The position numbers and the translations under genes are program-made. A model generated the notes under the pieces. That model saw only the letters and a program-made list of their open reading frames with translations. It was not told the DNA's origin and ran no database searches. A DNA stretch of 64,000 bases from assembly GCA_028532985.1 (NCBI GenBank), contig JANCIK010000013.1, positions 1,798,001 to 1,862,000 on the forward strand. Reading direction: 5' to 3'. The DNA is from Stropharia rugosoannulata. Lineage: Eukaryota; Basidiomycota; Agaricomycetes; Agaricales; Strophariaceae. Below are positions 14,377-25,616 of this stretch, piece after piece. Every line of letters begins with the position of its first letter. Positions within the stretch are counted from its first letter, which is position 1.

Positions 14377-14585
14377 TATTATATGCGCAGTATATGCGGT
14401 GCACATGTACCCGTAAGACGTTTTACTTTATTGCAAGGCATCATTGACTGTATGCATACACCATAACTCAAGGTAAGCCAAAGTGGGAAGCTGTTGAACT
14501 TGCAATGCCACGCTGCATCAGTCATTAAATAGTTTAAAAAAATGCTGTTTGTATATGAAAATGCCTTTGTGCAAATATTAACCAT

Positions 14586-14657
14586 AGCAGCATGGCGCAG
14601 TGGAAGCGCGCAGGGCTCATAACCCTGAGGTCACTTGATCGAAACAAGTTGCTGCTA
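14586..14657 (+). tRNA. Initiator tRNA-Met (CAU)
   Basis: The 72-base sequence folds as a cloverleaf. The acceptor stem AGCAGCA pairs with TGCTGCT, with A73 after it. The anticodon arm is CAGGGCTCATAACCCTG with anticodon CAU, and the T arm contains GATCGAAAC. The A1-U72 pair, the GGGCxCAUAACCC anticodon stem and A in place of T54 (GATCGAAAC rather than TTCGAATC) mark the eukaryotic initiator rather than elongator tRNA-Met. There is no intron. Confidence 0.93.
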
Positions 14658-14659
14658 AC

Positions 14660-14665
14660 TTTTTT
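14660..14665 (+). terminator. RNA polymerase III terminator of the tRNA
   Basis: A run of six T residues begins two bases after the discriminator base; a second T6 run follows at about 14670. Confidence 0.8.
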
Positions 14666-14991
14666 GCCCTTTTTTGGTGGGTAGACACTTCACATTTCAT
14701 TTTCAGCTTAAGTTCTAACTTTTAAAAAGGTCCAACTTTTTACTTGGTACTTTAGTCCTCAAATTCGTTGAAGCTTGAAGTTCTTTTCAAAATTCATATT
14801 TTTCAACAGTTTATATAACGCTCAAGCCAATGTGGTTACTGGTGTGTGCGTAGAATATTTAGTCCGGATACTAAGCCTGGTAACATTCAGAACTGTAGAC
14901 TTGTTGTCATAAGTCGACCACCGAAGCAAGCGGTCGATGATCATATTTGAACCTTGCCACTTTTTGTGAGTCTGATGGACATATAAATAAT
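14666..14991. other. AT-rich spacer, nothing recognised
   Basis: T-rich sequence between the tRNA and the 3' end of the antiporter gene; no gene seen. Confidence 0.4.
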
Positions 14992-16906
14992 TTATAGTCT
15001 CCGTTTCCAAGAAGCCACGAGTACACCAACACCAACTGCACCCCCGACCGTGCTAATCAAGATCGCCCATATGACGACGGCAAACGGCTCCTCATCGGGC
15101 ACCCAAGCGCGCGTGATCGTCGTGGTCTCCATCCCGCTGGCACTCGTCGTCGTGGACGGGGCTGCAGGCCCGACGAGCAGCGGACGTGCGAGCTGTGCGA
15201 CGATTAGCGCGATCTCGCCACGCGCGACCATGGCGAGGCCGAGGAGTAGAGCGGATCGCATGCGCGTGGGCTCACCGGAGAAGACGATGGCGCTACTGGG
15301 AACGGTGCGGGCCTCTGGTTCAGAAAGGTTGGCCGCGGCACTCCTGAGGGTTGTTTCCCCGAGTGGGCCTGGTGGATGAGAGTTGATACCGTTGGAATCG
15401 GTAGTACCTGTGGAAGGAGAAGGGCTTGTATATAGTTCTTTATCCTTCGGAAGAGGCCAGATGAGCATCCACAAGCCAACAACCATCTTAGCGAGGACCA
15501 TTAGCACAGCATATACGAGACCACGCCAGACGACCCTATGTGATGGGCTGCCTGAGTCGACGTTCACGCTGATAGTGCTATTCGACCCTATGGAAACCGC
15601 GGGAAGACGTGATTAGACATTTCAACTGTTTAGTGAGGGTGTTCCTACCAAATTGAACCACGCGGGTTATCTGCACGGCGTCAGGGTGCGTCGTAAACAT
15701 GGCTTTGATGGGAAGAGCTACGCCGATGGAGCCAAAGAAAAGCGGGGAGAGAAGGTGTGTCAGGACTGGCTGTAGATAGGCTACAAAGGCGGCGTGTACT
15801 GCATTTCCGCTTTCGTGTGCGGCTCCATCGAGTCCAGCTTCGCCGTCTTCTGGAGAGGAGACGGTTATATGACTCTCATTTGGAAAAATATGGCTCGCGA
15901 ATGCGCCGGCCAGGTATGCGCCAAAAAGCTCGCTTGTCCCAGCGTACCCCGAGGCCGCTATAAATGCCATGAGAGACATGATTACGACGATGAACAGATA
16001 CTGGGGACGAGGTGTCTTTAAGGAAAACCTGTTCAGGATCCAGCGTAGCCCCATTGCAGCAAGTGGGGTAACCAATCCGAATGCAACCGATACAAGTATG
16101 GGGCGTACTATGGTAGACCACTCGACTTTTGTATGGCTCTCCGAGTCCACCTGTGCGAGCCCGGGGATGATACCAGCAATGACGAGACCTAGGATATCGT
16201 CTAGCAATGCTGCGCATACAAGGACGCAACCGACCCTTGTGCGTCGCAGATCCAAGGGAGAGCGGTCGGATTCACTTCCAGAGTTTGAATTCTCGGTTTT
16301 CACTGCTTTGGAAGTAGGTGCAGGAGCCAGGAGGGCTAGCGTCGTGCCTAGGGATGTAGATGCTAACGATGCACCGCTAGCAAAAGATTGCAGTCCGCTG
16401 TATCCGTACGCCCCCATTCCGAGCCCCATGCTGATGGCAATTGGAATGAGTGCCCCCGTTACCGCAACGCAGACACTCAACATGGCATTTTTACGCATGA
16501 GTCTTAGAGAAGTAGCGTCGAGCGAAACACCTGCTTCAAATATGAGTAGAAGTAGTCCAATGTATCCTATGTTCATTAGCGTGCTTTGGTCTGACGATGA
16601 TAGTATTGAATTGGATGTTATCGAAGGCCCTAGAATGGCTCCAAGGAGAAGAGGCAGGATTATGGTGAGCGAAGCGTCAAGATTGTATGACCTCGATTTG
16701 GTGTCATTTCCGTCGGGTTGTTTGTCCTGACTGTGAATAAGTGGAACTGGATAAGAGTTTGACAACAGTGTCGGGACGGCCAGAAGGACAATGAATGTTG
16801 ATAGAGAGAGCAGTGTTGGAATCGAAGGAGGGGTGTACGGAATCTGCACGTCAGTAGGAATTGTCGCCGTTAGCGAAACATTTGATACATGGTTTGAGGT
16901 TGACAT
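14992..16906 (-). CDS. Monovalent cation/proton antiporter (Na+/H+ exchanger family, CPA2-like)
   Basis: A protein of about 617 residues in two exons, joined by a single intron at about 15592-15650 (VVQF|GSNST). The N-terminal 430 residues carry ten or more membrane spans. They include LPLLLGAILGPSI, the GYIGLLLLIFEAGVSLD block, ALLDDILGLVIAGIIPG with the paired Asp residues of CPA2 antiporters, and GTSELFGAYLAGAFASHIFP. Members of this Pfam family (Na_H_Exchanger) exchange Na+ or K+ for H+ across plasma or organelle membranes. Two hydrophilic insertions, after the fifth span and before the last spans, are Ser/Thr-rich and probably cytosolic. The cation and the membrane cannot be told from sequence. 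The ATG at 16906 begins a short Ser/Thr-rich N-terminus typical of fungal members. Confidence 0.88.
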
Positions 16907-17347
16907 CGTTTGTAGTCAGACTCCATCAAATATTTAGATTTTGTGTAGAACAAAAGTTTGAGTTGTAGTGGTAGTAGAAGCGAAGGAGTTGGAGGAGCAG
17001 GAATAGAATCTTTCGGAGGCATTGAGCACGCTTACACACATGATCAGATCACGCACGTAAACTGCACGCCTCGCCGCACGGTACGCAAATCTTCGCGTGC
17101 GCTGCGCGCGGGTCAATACGCGCAAAATACGTGTCCGACTCAATTCAACGTCAGATAGGTTACGCATCAGTTACATAAGTAGAGGCAAGTGCGAGCCAAG
17201 TCTAAAGTATTCGTTTGGGATACAGATAATTAGAAGTAATACATAATCCATGAAAATCGGGTAATATAGTGTTAATTTAGTAATGATACAACAAAAGCTA
17301 AATATCTTATTTTAGTGAGTAATAAGAGAGAGGAGGTTATACTCCAG
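16907..17347. other. Promoter side of the antiporter and 3' side of the next gene
   Basis: No coding region is seen. The half near 16907 should hold the antiporter promoter. GC-rich short words occur at about 17050-17130. Confidence 0.45.
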
Positions 17348-18725
17348 CTATGGAATAATCGAGCCAAGTGTTTCCAGTGTTCCAAGCGAACCAGGAGGAG
17401 AATTAAGATCGTATGCAGTTAACTCGAATACAGAAGTGAATTCGGGGTCAGTCAACAGTTCTGGTTGTCTCAGCTGTTGCATATTCATTATCAGGCGACA
17501 TGCCTGGAAAATGTAAGATGTAAGTTGGACGTAAACAACTTCTGAACTGTCTACGAAAAAAGGAAGTACATACCACAATCGACAAGCAGCCAAACAATCT
17601 GTGATATAGTTTCCTATGAGCGGCTTGTTCTGTACATCTGAAAGCAGAATCAAGGCATTACCCAAGTGTAACGAAAGAGATATCCTTCACTCGTTGTGAT
17701 ATGGGGACGAGAATCAAGAGAGTAACTCGAAGACAAAGTTAACACGAATGCGTAGATTTCAGGTTCAATGTTGATACATACCACTGATTCCAACGTGATA
17801 GCATGTCCCCTGCTGCACCACTAGCGACACTATGGGCGCATTGTTCCACCCTTCAGGTAAATTGAAGTTGTACTTCCATGCGACAAGACCACACGTTACG
17901 ACCTGGGCAAGGAGAATGCATAGTCTAAAAAAATGCATTTCAGTACACAATACTCACGATCTCAAAAATAGCGACTGACCCTGCTTGACCAATAGACTGT
18001 TGCCTATCTATTTGAATGCATCCCACACCGTATTGCTGTGCCGAGATAGTTGTGACAGCAGTGCGGATTAACACAGATATCTCAAGCCCGGCACAACATG
18101 CCAGTATGAACCCGACCAATAGATTTTTCTGGTACAGAGCATACACTGGGTTCGAGGCGAGGTGCACGGTGATTTTCAGCGTAAGACGTACATAGTTAGG
18201 TATTATTCTCACCTCGTAGCATGATAATGAACTCGATCAAGGCTAATACAAGCACGACGTTGGCAAGGTTAGCATAAGCCCAGCTATGGCATACCCGTCG
18301 TGGGACTGCTTTTGAAAGAGGGCCCATGACTACTATAAAGCTTGCACTAGAAGTGGGAACAGGATATAAATTTATCAGATAATGAAGTGATATGAGCACT
18401 GACATTTGAAAAGCAAGGGAACAGTAGCGCGATACAACATACAGCCCCTTTATCCTAGTAGTAGGTGTGCTGGTGAATACATTTACTGCAATTAGTTTTC
18501 TGGCTAGCTTCCGGCACTGTATGTGTACATACCGAAAGAGATACTGATATTCTCGTCGGCAAGACCCCAGCATATCGTATACAAGGATGACCACCCCCGC
18601 GACTAGATCATATAATCAGTAAGAAGTTTGAGAAGAGTGCGGAATACGGTGTACACACGCGTCGTGCATTGTCTTACAAACATCTCAAAGTGTAAGGTCA
18701 AGAGCTCCTCTCCTAGTGTCTCCAT
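17348..18725 (-). CDS. Orphan multi-span membrane protein, DUF6533 type
   Basis: The exon starting at about 18602 reads AGVVILVYDML, the opening span typical of DUF6533 proteins in Agaricomycetes. It continues after introns with GLYVVSRYCSLAFQ, then VCHSWAYANLANVVLV, then LIEFIIMLRVYALYQKN and IFEIVVTCGLVAWKYN. The protein ends in a hydrophilic tail after CLAACRLWYVLPFFV. About seven spans are predicted by eye. In this family the conserved Cys-Trp and R-x-YALY motifs recur, but no function is established. The first exon is unresolved. An ATG at 18725 opens METLGEELLTLHFEMF, but its GT donor is out of phase with the 18602 exon, so the true start may differ. The other splice junctions keep frame. 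Confidence 0.62.
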
Positions 18726-18998
18726 AGTCGGACGTCGCAAGAATGATGATGGAAGGTATCACCCCCGATGTCTGTTGTCAATCGTATTTAAGAGCCAAGA
18801 ACTCGTCGGCGAGCAGTGAGATACCCATGTCGCACTTTTCCTGAAGCGTAGTAGTGTACCTGGCATTACGTCGCACAGTTCTATCTAGCCGTGAAGTATA
18901 TTAAGTGTGAATCTGCCATTACCGTTTTTGTTCAGCCCTAAGGCCAAGACGGCCCTTTACGAACACGGCCGATGACTATTTGAAACTTGAGTGTTGAG

Positions 18999-19414
18999 AT
19001 GACGGCCCAAATGACGACCCACTGTCCAACCTGCAACGAGCGTAAGTATGTATTTGTTGTAAACTTACCCAGTAACCGTGCTTTCTGTCAATGCGAATCA
19101 ATCACGACGGCGCCCGTGTTTCAGATGAGTTGCCAATTTCGTATGTATGTACTTCGTCCTGGTTAAGATATGCCGTAAATGCAGGGTAAGGCCTCTCGTA
19201 ACTACTGGCTGGTCGTTCAATGAAAATGAATGCGCTGTATACCGGTTTCAGAGGATCGTGTGGTCGAGCGGACGTGCTTTGACATCATTGTTATTATATT
19301 TGCCTATGTAGGAAATGCCGCAACGGTGCTATTGAGCCAATAAGGAACTCTAAACCTGCACAATACGCAGAGATCCGCAGCCGTCGCAAGCATCAATTAA
19401 AATCCTCGGGATGA
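18999..19414 (+). CDS. Possible small zinc-ribbon protein, unresolved model
   Basis: A short frame begins MTAQMTTHCPTCNE. Downstream exon-like pieces carry ICRKCR (about 19171) and KCRNGAIEPIRN (about 19312), each next to plausible GT and AG sites. Together they suggest a small protein with paired CxxC knuckles and a basic tail ending SRRKHQLKSSG. I could not find one splice path that joins all pieces in frame. The identity is unknown, and the pieces could be chance or decayed. Confidence 0.22.
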
Positions 19415-19630
19415 ACGAGGATGAACGTCATTGAGCGCGGCAAATCGACACTGGACAGATTGGACTCCTGAAAGTGAATGGTTTTAGAAGCATGGTCAAT
19501 GATCATTATTCCTTCCATAAGTAGATAAAAGCAGCTCCGGATATGGTATGTATGACAGAAGAAAATCAATAAGAGCGTAAGACGCAGGACGTATAATAAG
19601 TATGACGAAAACATAAGCTGACTACTCAGC

Positions 19631-19814
19631 TCATAGTGCGCCCCAAGCACCACCACCACCCTGGGCTTGGAACCCGCCTTGCGGGAATGTCTGTCCGTAC
19701 GACATCTGCGGCTGCATCCCATTAAACATGGCCTGTTGTTGCTGCATCTGCATCTGCATCTGCTGCTGCTGCTGCATTTGCATTTGCTGTTGTTGCATCT
19801 GCATCTGTTGCTGG

Positions 19815-19860
<46 letters not shown>

Positions 19861-21423
19861 GCTGCTGCTGCTGCTGCTGTTGCTGGAGCATGAGTTGCTG
19901 CTGCATTTGCATCGTGGTCATGCCTAAAAAGCTCTGGCCAACCGGTGTGGCGCCGCCAGTCGCAAATTGCATTTGGGGCTGCGCGGGCGACGACGACATC
20001 TGATACATACCAAATTGGCCCTGCGGCGTGGCCGACTGCATCCCCTGTAGCTGAGCCTGTGGCTGTGGGCTGTGCGAGAGGAACTGCTGGGAAGGGCTGG
20101 GGGACAGGTACTGAATTTGTCCGGTGGGTGCTGCTACGAGGCTAGGGGATGGTGTTAAAAACCCGGGGTTGATAGGCGGTACCTGAACCTGAAGGGAGCC
20201 TTGTGATTGAGGCTGTGGTTGGAAGAAAGTCCCCGGCGAGGGAGCTGAGGCAGACTGTGGGATCTGAGGGTATTGTCCAAACGGCTGAGAAGGAAATGAA
20301 GTCATTTGCGGTTGCTGCACGGAATATGGGCTGGAGGGAAATCCGGTGTGGGACTGCTGTTGGGGGAATGCGCTCACACCGAATTGCTGGGATTGATATG
20401 GGTTAATGGTATGTGTTGTGAATGCATTGGTTACAGGCGCGCTTTGGGGTGGATTAGGGAGACTTTGTTGATACTGTAAGGGTAGCGTGGAGTTCTGAGA
20501 AGGTCCATTTAACAAACTGAGATCTGCCCAGACGCCACCAGTTGGAGCATTCGACGTTTGCGCAATAGGTGGTGCAACGACGGGTTGCGAAGCCGACCGT
20601 ACGGGATTTGACAGCTGGGGTGGGGTGGGTTTCTGGGTATCTGTCTGGGTGGTATTAATAGGAGGTTTCGGACTCGGCCGCGCAGGTTGGGTTACGGGTA
20701 GCGTAGCGGATCTGGGTGGGACTGACGCGACTGATCGCGAAGGTCCTAATATCGAGGCAGCCAAAGCAGATTTGTCGAAGAACTTTTTGTATTCATATTT
20801 CGCTGGGATTATTGTAAGCGCTTTACACAGAAAACGTTGGTGGTTCATTTACCGCGAATATGTTGCTCGATTTCACTATCCCGGTCTGTATCGTCAAGGT
20901 TGGGAGGAGGAGGATTACGAATCTCGTTTGGGTTATAAATTGAATTGGATTTTATATTTCCCATTGATTTCATATGCTGAAAACGTACGATCAGAATGAT
21001 ACAGTCGGTCTGCATAATGTATACTCACTTCAATTTGCTCCTTCGTCCATTCATCCATTGTCAGACTCTTCCTGGAATTCTGTGAGTTCAAAAGCCAGTC
21101 AAATGATGGCGTAGACGAACACTTTTGTGACATGGGTACCAATTCCTCGATGGATGCGAGCACAATTTGTACTACAACTGCGTCAGCAGGACAGCGCACT
21201 AGGCCGAGGACACGACATACCATATAAAGATTCCTAGGTTGTGCGAGGCCCACCGAGGCATGCGAGCTTTGCAATCCGCACATATGTCTGAGAAACGGGA
21301 GTCTACTGTTAGGAGCAGAACTGGTGATTGCTGGGCCTCCTACTCACTGTTTCCGGGTAATGAGGCAAGTTCCAGTAAAATCTTTTGATTTCTCTCCTTC
21401 TGAAGTTTGTTTAGTTGCGACAT
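19631..21423 (-). CDS. ArfGAP-domain protein with poly-Q tail (SMAP/Age-like)
   Basis: The N-terminal 120 residues form an Arf GTPase-activating domain: ICADCKARMPRWASHNLGIF, then CTNCARIHRGIGTH, then KSLTMDEWTKEQIE and MKSMGNIKSNSIYNP. The C4 zinc finger (CADC and CTNC) and the catalytic Arg in HRGIGTH are present. AKYEYKKFFDKS closes the domain. ArfGAPs stimulate GTP hydrolysis on Arf1-type GTPases at Golgi or endosomal membranes. The remaining 380 residues are disordered, rich in Pro, Gln and Ser. They carry an uninterrupted Gln run encoded mainly by CAA and CAG (about 19800-19885) and further MQMQQQ repeats. The join before KSLTMDEW needs an acceptor that adds four residues, so that boundary is less sure. 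The start MSQLNKLQKERN is typical of the family. Confidence 0.88.
19800..19885 (-). repeat. CAA/CAG trinucleotide tract encoding poly-Gln
   Basis: On the plus strand this reads as about 18 consecutive TTG units followed by CTG units. On the coding strand it is an uninterrupted glutamine run. Mixed CAA/CAG composition should make it less unstable than a pure repeat, but length polymorphism is likely. Confidence 0.85.
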
Positions 21424-21767
21424 ATGTGAATACGGTTCGAGTCAAGTCAATTAATAAGCCCTGCTCATTAATTGATTGAGTTGATGTGGCAGGGGGATTC
21501 GGAATAAGAAGTGAGGTAAAGAAGGGCGAAAGCAACTGGCGACGGCAACCTATTTCCATATGTTATTTGTCATCGGCATCAGGTAAGAGCGGCAGATCGG
21601 CAACTCGGCCGGCATTATAGATAATTAGCCAGAAAAGGAGATAGTCACGTCGAGATTAACTAACGACATGTGACTGCGACGGTTCGAGTTCGACGCGTCT
21701 CTTTCAGAATCAACACCTTTTATCTCTTCCCCATTGTCTGCAAATCGGAACTTCGCAATTTAATATC
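21424..21767. promoter_or_regulatory. Divergent promoter region between ArfGAP and SNF2 genes
   Basis: The 344-base gap between divergent start codons has no coding frame. No specific factor site is recognised. Confidence 0.4.
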
Positions 21768-24700
21768 ATGCCAGTGGAACATATGTACTTACTCTCGCAC
21801 ATATGATACGCCTAATGAAACTGATGACTCTCGTAGTCGTAAGAGGTTCGCGCAGGACCCAAGTCTATACCCGGAATTGGCCCCCAGTGGCCCATCGCGC
21901 AAGTCACAAGAAGCCATAGTGAGTGGCACTGGTTAAGCCCATTGGTTTCAATCTCTAAAGCAAGGATAAGCCCAAAAAGTCCGTGACCTCGTCAGCTGCG
22001 TCCACTACGTCCTCCCAGCCGTCGAGTGCTGCAACCTCTACAAGATCATCTTTCAGGCTACCTGCCAAACACACGGGCGCGAAACGTAGCACAGTCATCA
22101 TATCTTCCTCAGACGAGGAGGATGGCCCAGAGATTCATGAGATTAGCAGCGACGACTCCGACATTGTCGAGATTACACCAGAGTAAGCTTATCCCTGATG
22201 CCTTTTACGTCAAACATGAAAAAGTGTGTTTGATAGGCCCCAAACTTTGCCCAATTCCCAACGCGTCGAAAATTACCGACCGTCGTCCGCAGTCCCTGAC
22301 CCTGCGCGCAGTGGCGCTAAATCGACAGAGCCCCGAAAGCCAACCTATCCCATATTTACTCGGCCACAAACTACACCAATGACACCATTCAATGGCCATA
22401 ATAATCCCGAGACTGGGAAGCCACCTATAAAGCCCAGTGCAATCCAGGCAAGATTCGACGAGAGCTTCTTCGGACCACCAAGGAAAATGCCTACAGGGCC
22501 TGCAACCCCCATTCACATCCCCTCCAACCGCGACCTTGCACCTAACGGGTTTGCCCCCCGTGCTATTCCTCCATCTCTTTTTCAGACTAATGCCGATGGT
22601 GAGGATGTGGCCATCCCTGATTTCCGAGAAGACAACATCTATATGTCACCGGCGGATGCAGAAAAGGCTTTGAGGGACCTTATGAGCGGGGGTATGAACC
22701 AGGACCTTGACACCGCAGTAGACATCGATATGAGTCAGGCTGTCGTGGATGGTTTCAGGGATGGCATCACACTGCTGCCGCATCAGGTTCTTGGACGCGT
22801 TTGGATGAGGGATCGTGAGGATTTGTCGAAGAAGAGAACTGGAGGGATCTTGGCTGATGACATGGGGTGCGTGCCACTTCGAACATAATCGAACTATTCA
22901 TTCAATCCTTATACTTAATTAGGCTGGGAAAGACCATTCAAACTTTGACACGAATAGTTGAAGGGCGTGCTACGAAAGTTGATAAGGCCGATGGTTGGAG
23001 TGCTTCGACATTGTATGTTAATAGAATCTTCTATCCATACTTTTTTTAACATACCGTTACAGGGTTGTGTGTCCTTTGGCCCTTGTTGGTCAATGGGCTG
23101 ATGAAGTAACCAAGATGACTGGCCTCAGAGTGTTAAAGCATCAGGGGACCTCCCGCACAACTGGTTTGTTGTTTTCGATGTTCTTTGGGTGGATGGCCTG
23201 TGAACTGATACATATCATTCTCCTTGCAGATCCTAATGCCATGCAAAAGTACCATGTTGTTATCACAACTTACGATACCATAAAGTCCGAGTACATGGCA
23301 TTTTCACCTGCCAAAGACGAGTCCAAGTCCAAAGCCTCTTCTAAAAAAGTCAGCTTGGATGATTCTGATGAAGAATCTGGGGAGGAGTTCGGCCGTACAA
23401 TCAAGAAGCCTGCTGGAAAAGGTAAGGCCCCCGTGAAGAAGTGCGCTCTCTTTGGTGTGAAGTGGTGGCGTGTAGTTCTAGGTGTGTGTATATCAGACTT
23501 TTCCTAGTCTGTTAGTGCTGACGGGTTGTACAGATGAGGCGCATAATATCAAGAACAAGGCCACCAAAGGAGCTATTGCTTGCTGTGAGCTTCAGAGCAA
23601 GTTCAGATGGTGTCTAACTGGTACACCCATGTCAGTTTTTCCCCCTTATATAATGTAGAGCCGGACAGACTGATGTGCATATAATAGGCAAAACAATGTC
23701 ACTGAACTCTACTCCTTGATCAAATTCTTAAGGATCAAGCCGTTGTCGAATTGGGATACTTTCAATGAACAGATAGCCAAACCCGTGAATAGTGGTCGCG
23801 GCGCCAGCCGAGCAATGAAACGTCTGCAAGTCGTGCTAAAGCAAATCATGCTCCGACGCCGTAAAGACCAGACACTCAATGGAAAGGCGCTTATTGATCT
23901 ACCTAAACGTATCGTGAAGGTCGTTCCATGCGACTTTGACGGCTCTGAACGGACATTCTACGAATCACTGGAGACTAAGATGGAAGATGTCATCGCGAAG
24001 CTTATGTCGACAAAGAATAACAACCAATACATATCCGTGCTCTTGCTATTGCTCCGCCTCCGCCAGGCGTGCAACCATCCTATATTGGTGTCAGACGACT
24101 ACAAGCAGGACTCTGAAGCTCTCGAGCCCAAATCCGTGCCGAAGGGTGGTGACGACAAGGATGCAGATGCAGACGATGACCTTATTGCAGCTTTCGGACA
24201 GTTGGGAGTGACCAAGAAGTGCCAGATGTGTACCCTGGAGTAAGTTGATTTTGTATAACATGATAAGGACCAGCACTGATTTATGTAGGTTAAAACCTGG
24301 CAATACTGGGACCGGAGAATGGAACACCCATTGTCTCGATTGCGTACCGCTGGCTATACAATCTAGAGATGCCAAGGCAGAGCGCCCGACATCAGCAAAG
24401 ATTCGAATGATACTCAGGCTGCTGCAAGACATCAAAGAGCGCTCAAATGGGCAGGAGAAGGCGATTATCTTCTCACAGTTTACGAGCATGTTAAGTCTGA
24501 TCGAGCCCTTCCTGAAAGAGAAGGGTATCGAGTATGTTAGATGTGAGTGATTGTTCTGTCCAGTCTTGTCTTTACATTCTGATTCTGGTATTCTTACAGA
24601 TGATGGTTCGATGAATGCGAAAGACCGTGAAGTCGCCCTCAACATTATCAAAACGAGTACCACAACTAAGATTATCTTGATATCATTCAAAGCGGGCAGT

Positions 24701-25174
24701 ACTGGTACGTGCCCTGTCACCCTGAGACCTCTTAGCTAAGGGAAAATACAGGTCTGAATTTGACTGCGTGTAATAATGTCATCCTCGTCGATTTATGGTG
24801 GAATCCTGCTCTAGAGGTAAACCACTGATGACTTACCGCCCTCTGCCTATTACTTATTTCGTTGGACAGGATCAAGCTTTTGACCGCGCCCATCGCTTCG
24901 GTCAGACTCGTGATGTCAACATCTACAAGCTCAAGATCGATGGGACAGTTGAGGATCGCATTCTGCTCGTGAGTGTCTCTTTCGGAACATGTCGGTTTTA
25001 TGAAACGCGCTGCATATGTTGACATTTGGATAAATTTAGCTTCAGGAAAAGAAACGTGCTCTCGCGGCAGCTGCACTGAGTGGTGACAAACTCAAGAACA
25101 TGCGTCTCGGCATGGACGAGCTTCTTGCGCTATTCCGACCAGGCGGTAGGGACGATGATGAAGAATCTGATTGA
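21768..25174 (+). CDS. SNF2-family DNA-dependent ATPase (Rad5/Rad16/Uls1 branch)
   Basis: After an acidic, Ser-rich N-terminus ([11 protein letters not shown], probably a SUMO-interaction-like patch), the ATPase core begins [12 protein letters not shown]. Walker A is [12 protein letters not shown], then CPLALVGQW, the DEAH box [20 protein letters not shown] and [10 protein letters not shown]. The C-terminal RecA lobe has [56 protein letters not shown] and [12 protein letters not shown]. About ten introns are needed, one splitting the DEAH box. The start ATG at 21768 comes from splicing MPVEH to IRKRFAQD. Rad5/Rad16/Uls1 relatives normally carry a RING between the lobes. Here only CQMC and HCLDC remain, so ubiquitin-ligase activity is doubtful. 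The protein is nuclear by family. A Uls1-like role is an inference. Confidence 0.88.
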
Positions 25175-25616
25175 TCCTGATTTTTTGAACATCTACTCGT
25201 ATCATACACAAAGTAGTCCTGTTCTTCGGTTTTGTATGCGAGTTGACTATACACAGTTACTAAGCTTCCCCATTCTTGTACATACTACATACTACATACT
25301 ACATGTTCCCCACCTTCTGTTATCGCGTTTTGCCATGTATACTCTATAGTAATTGAATCATTACAGAGGTGCTGTATCGTACCGTTTTGTTGCGGTTGCT
25401 GTCATGGATGACCTCAGAAGGTAATTGATGATTTCTGGATGCAGGTTCCCACGGGGTTTTAAAGCGCCAACCCAGTGACATCTGTGGGTTTCTCTATTTC
25501 ACTATCTCCACTCCCCTACGACGCCCATACCGCCATCGAACGACAGCCAGCACAGTTCTTCTAGTGGTAAACAGAGACAATGGACTGGGTTTGACACGAG
25601 GGACGCAAGATCATCA
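25175..25616. other. Intergenic with short ACATACT tandem repeat
   Basis: No gene is seen. At about 25281-25308 the seven-base word ACATACT repeats four times. The last 150 bases should hold the promoter of the EST1/SMG7-like gene. Confidence 0.5.

Noticed and set aside
15969..16730. 253-codon plus-strand frame
   Set aside because: It mirrors the membrane-spanning antiporter exon; it shows no motif and arises from codon bias on the other strand.
11434..18725. Mating-type B locus (pheromone receptors)
   Set aside because: The seven-span proteins lack STE3 motifs, and no CaaX pheromone precursor was found near them.
19667..20003. Leu-rich and Cys-rich open frames antisense to the ArfGAP gene
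   Set aside because: They are the reverse and shifted reading of the CAA/CAG tract and have no support of their own.
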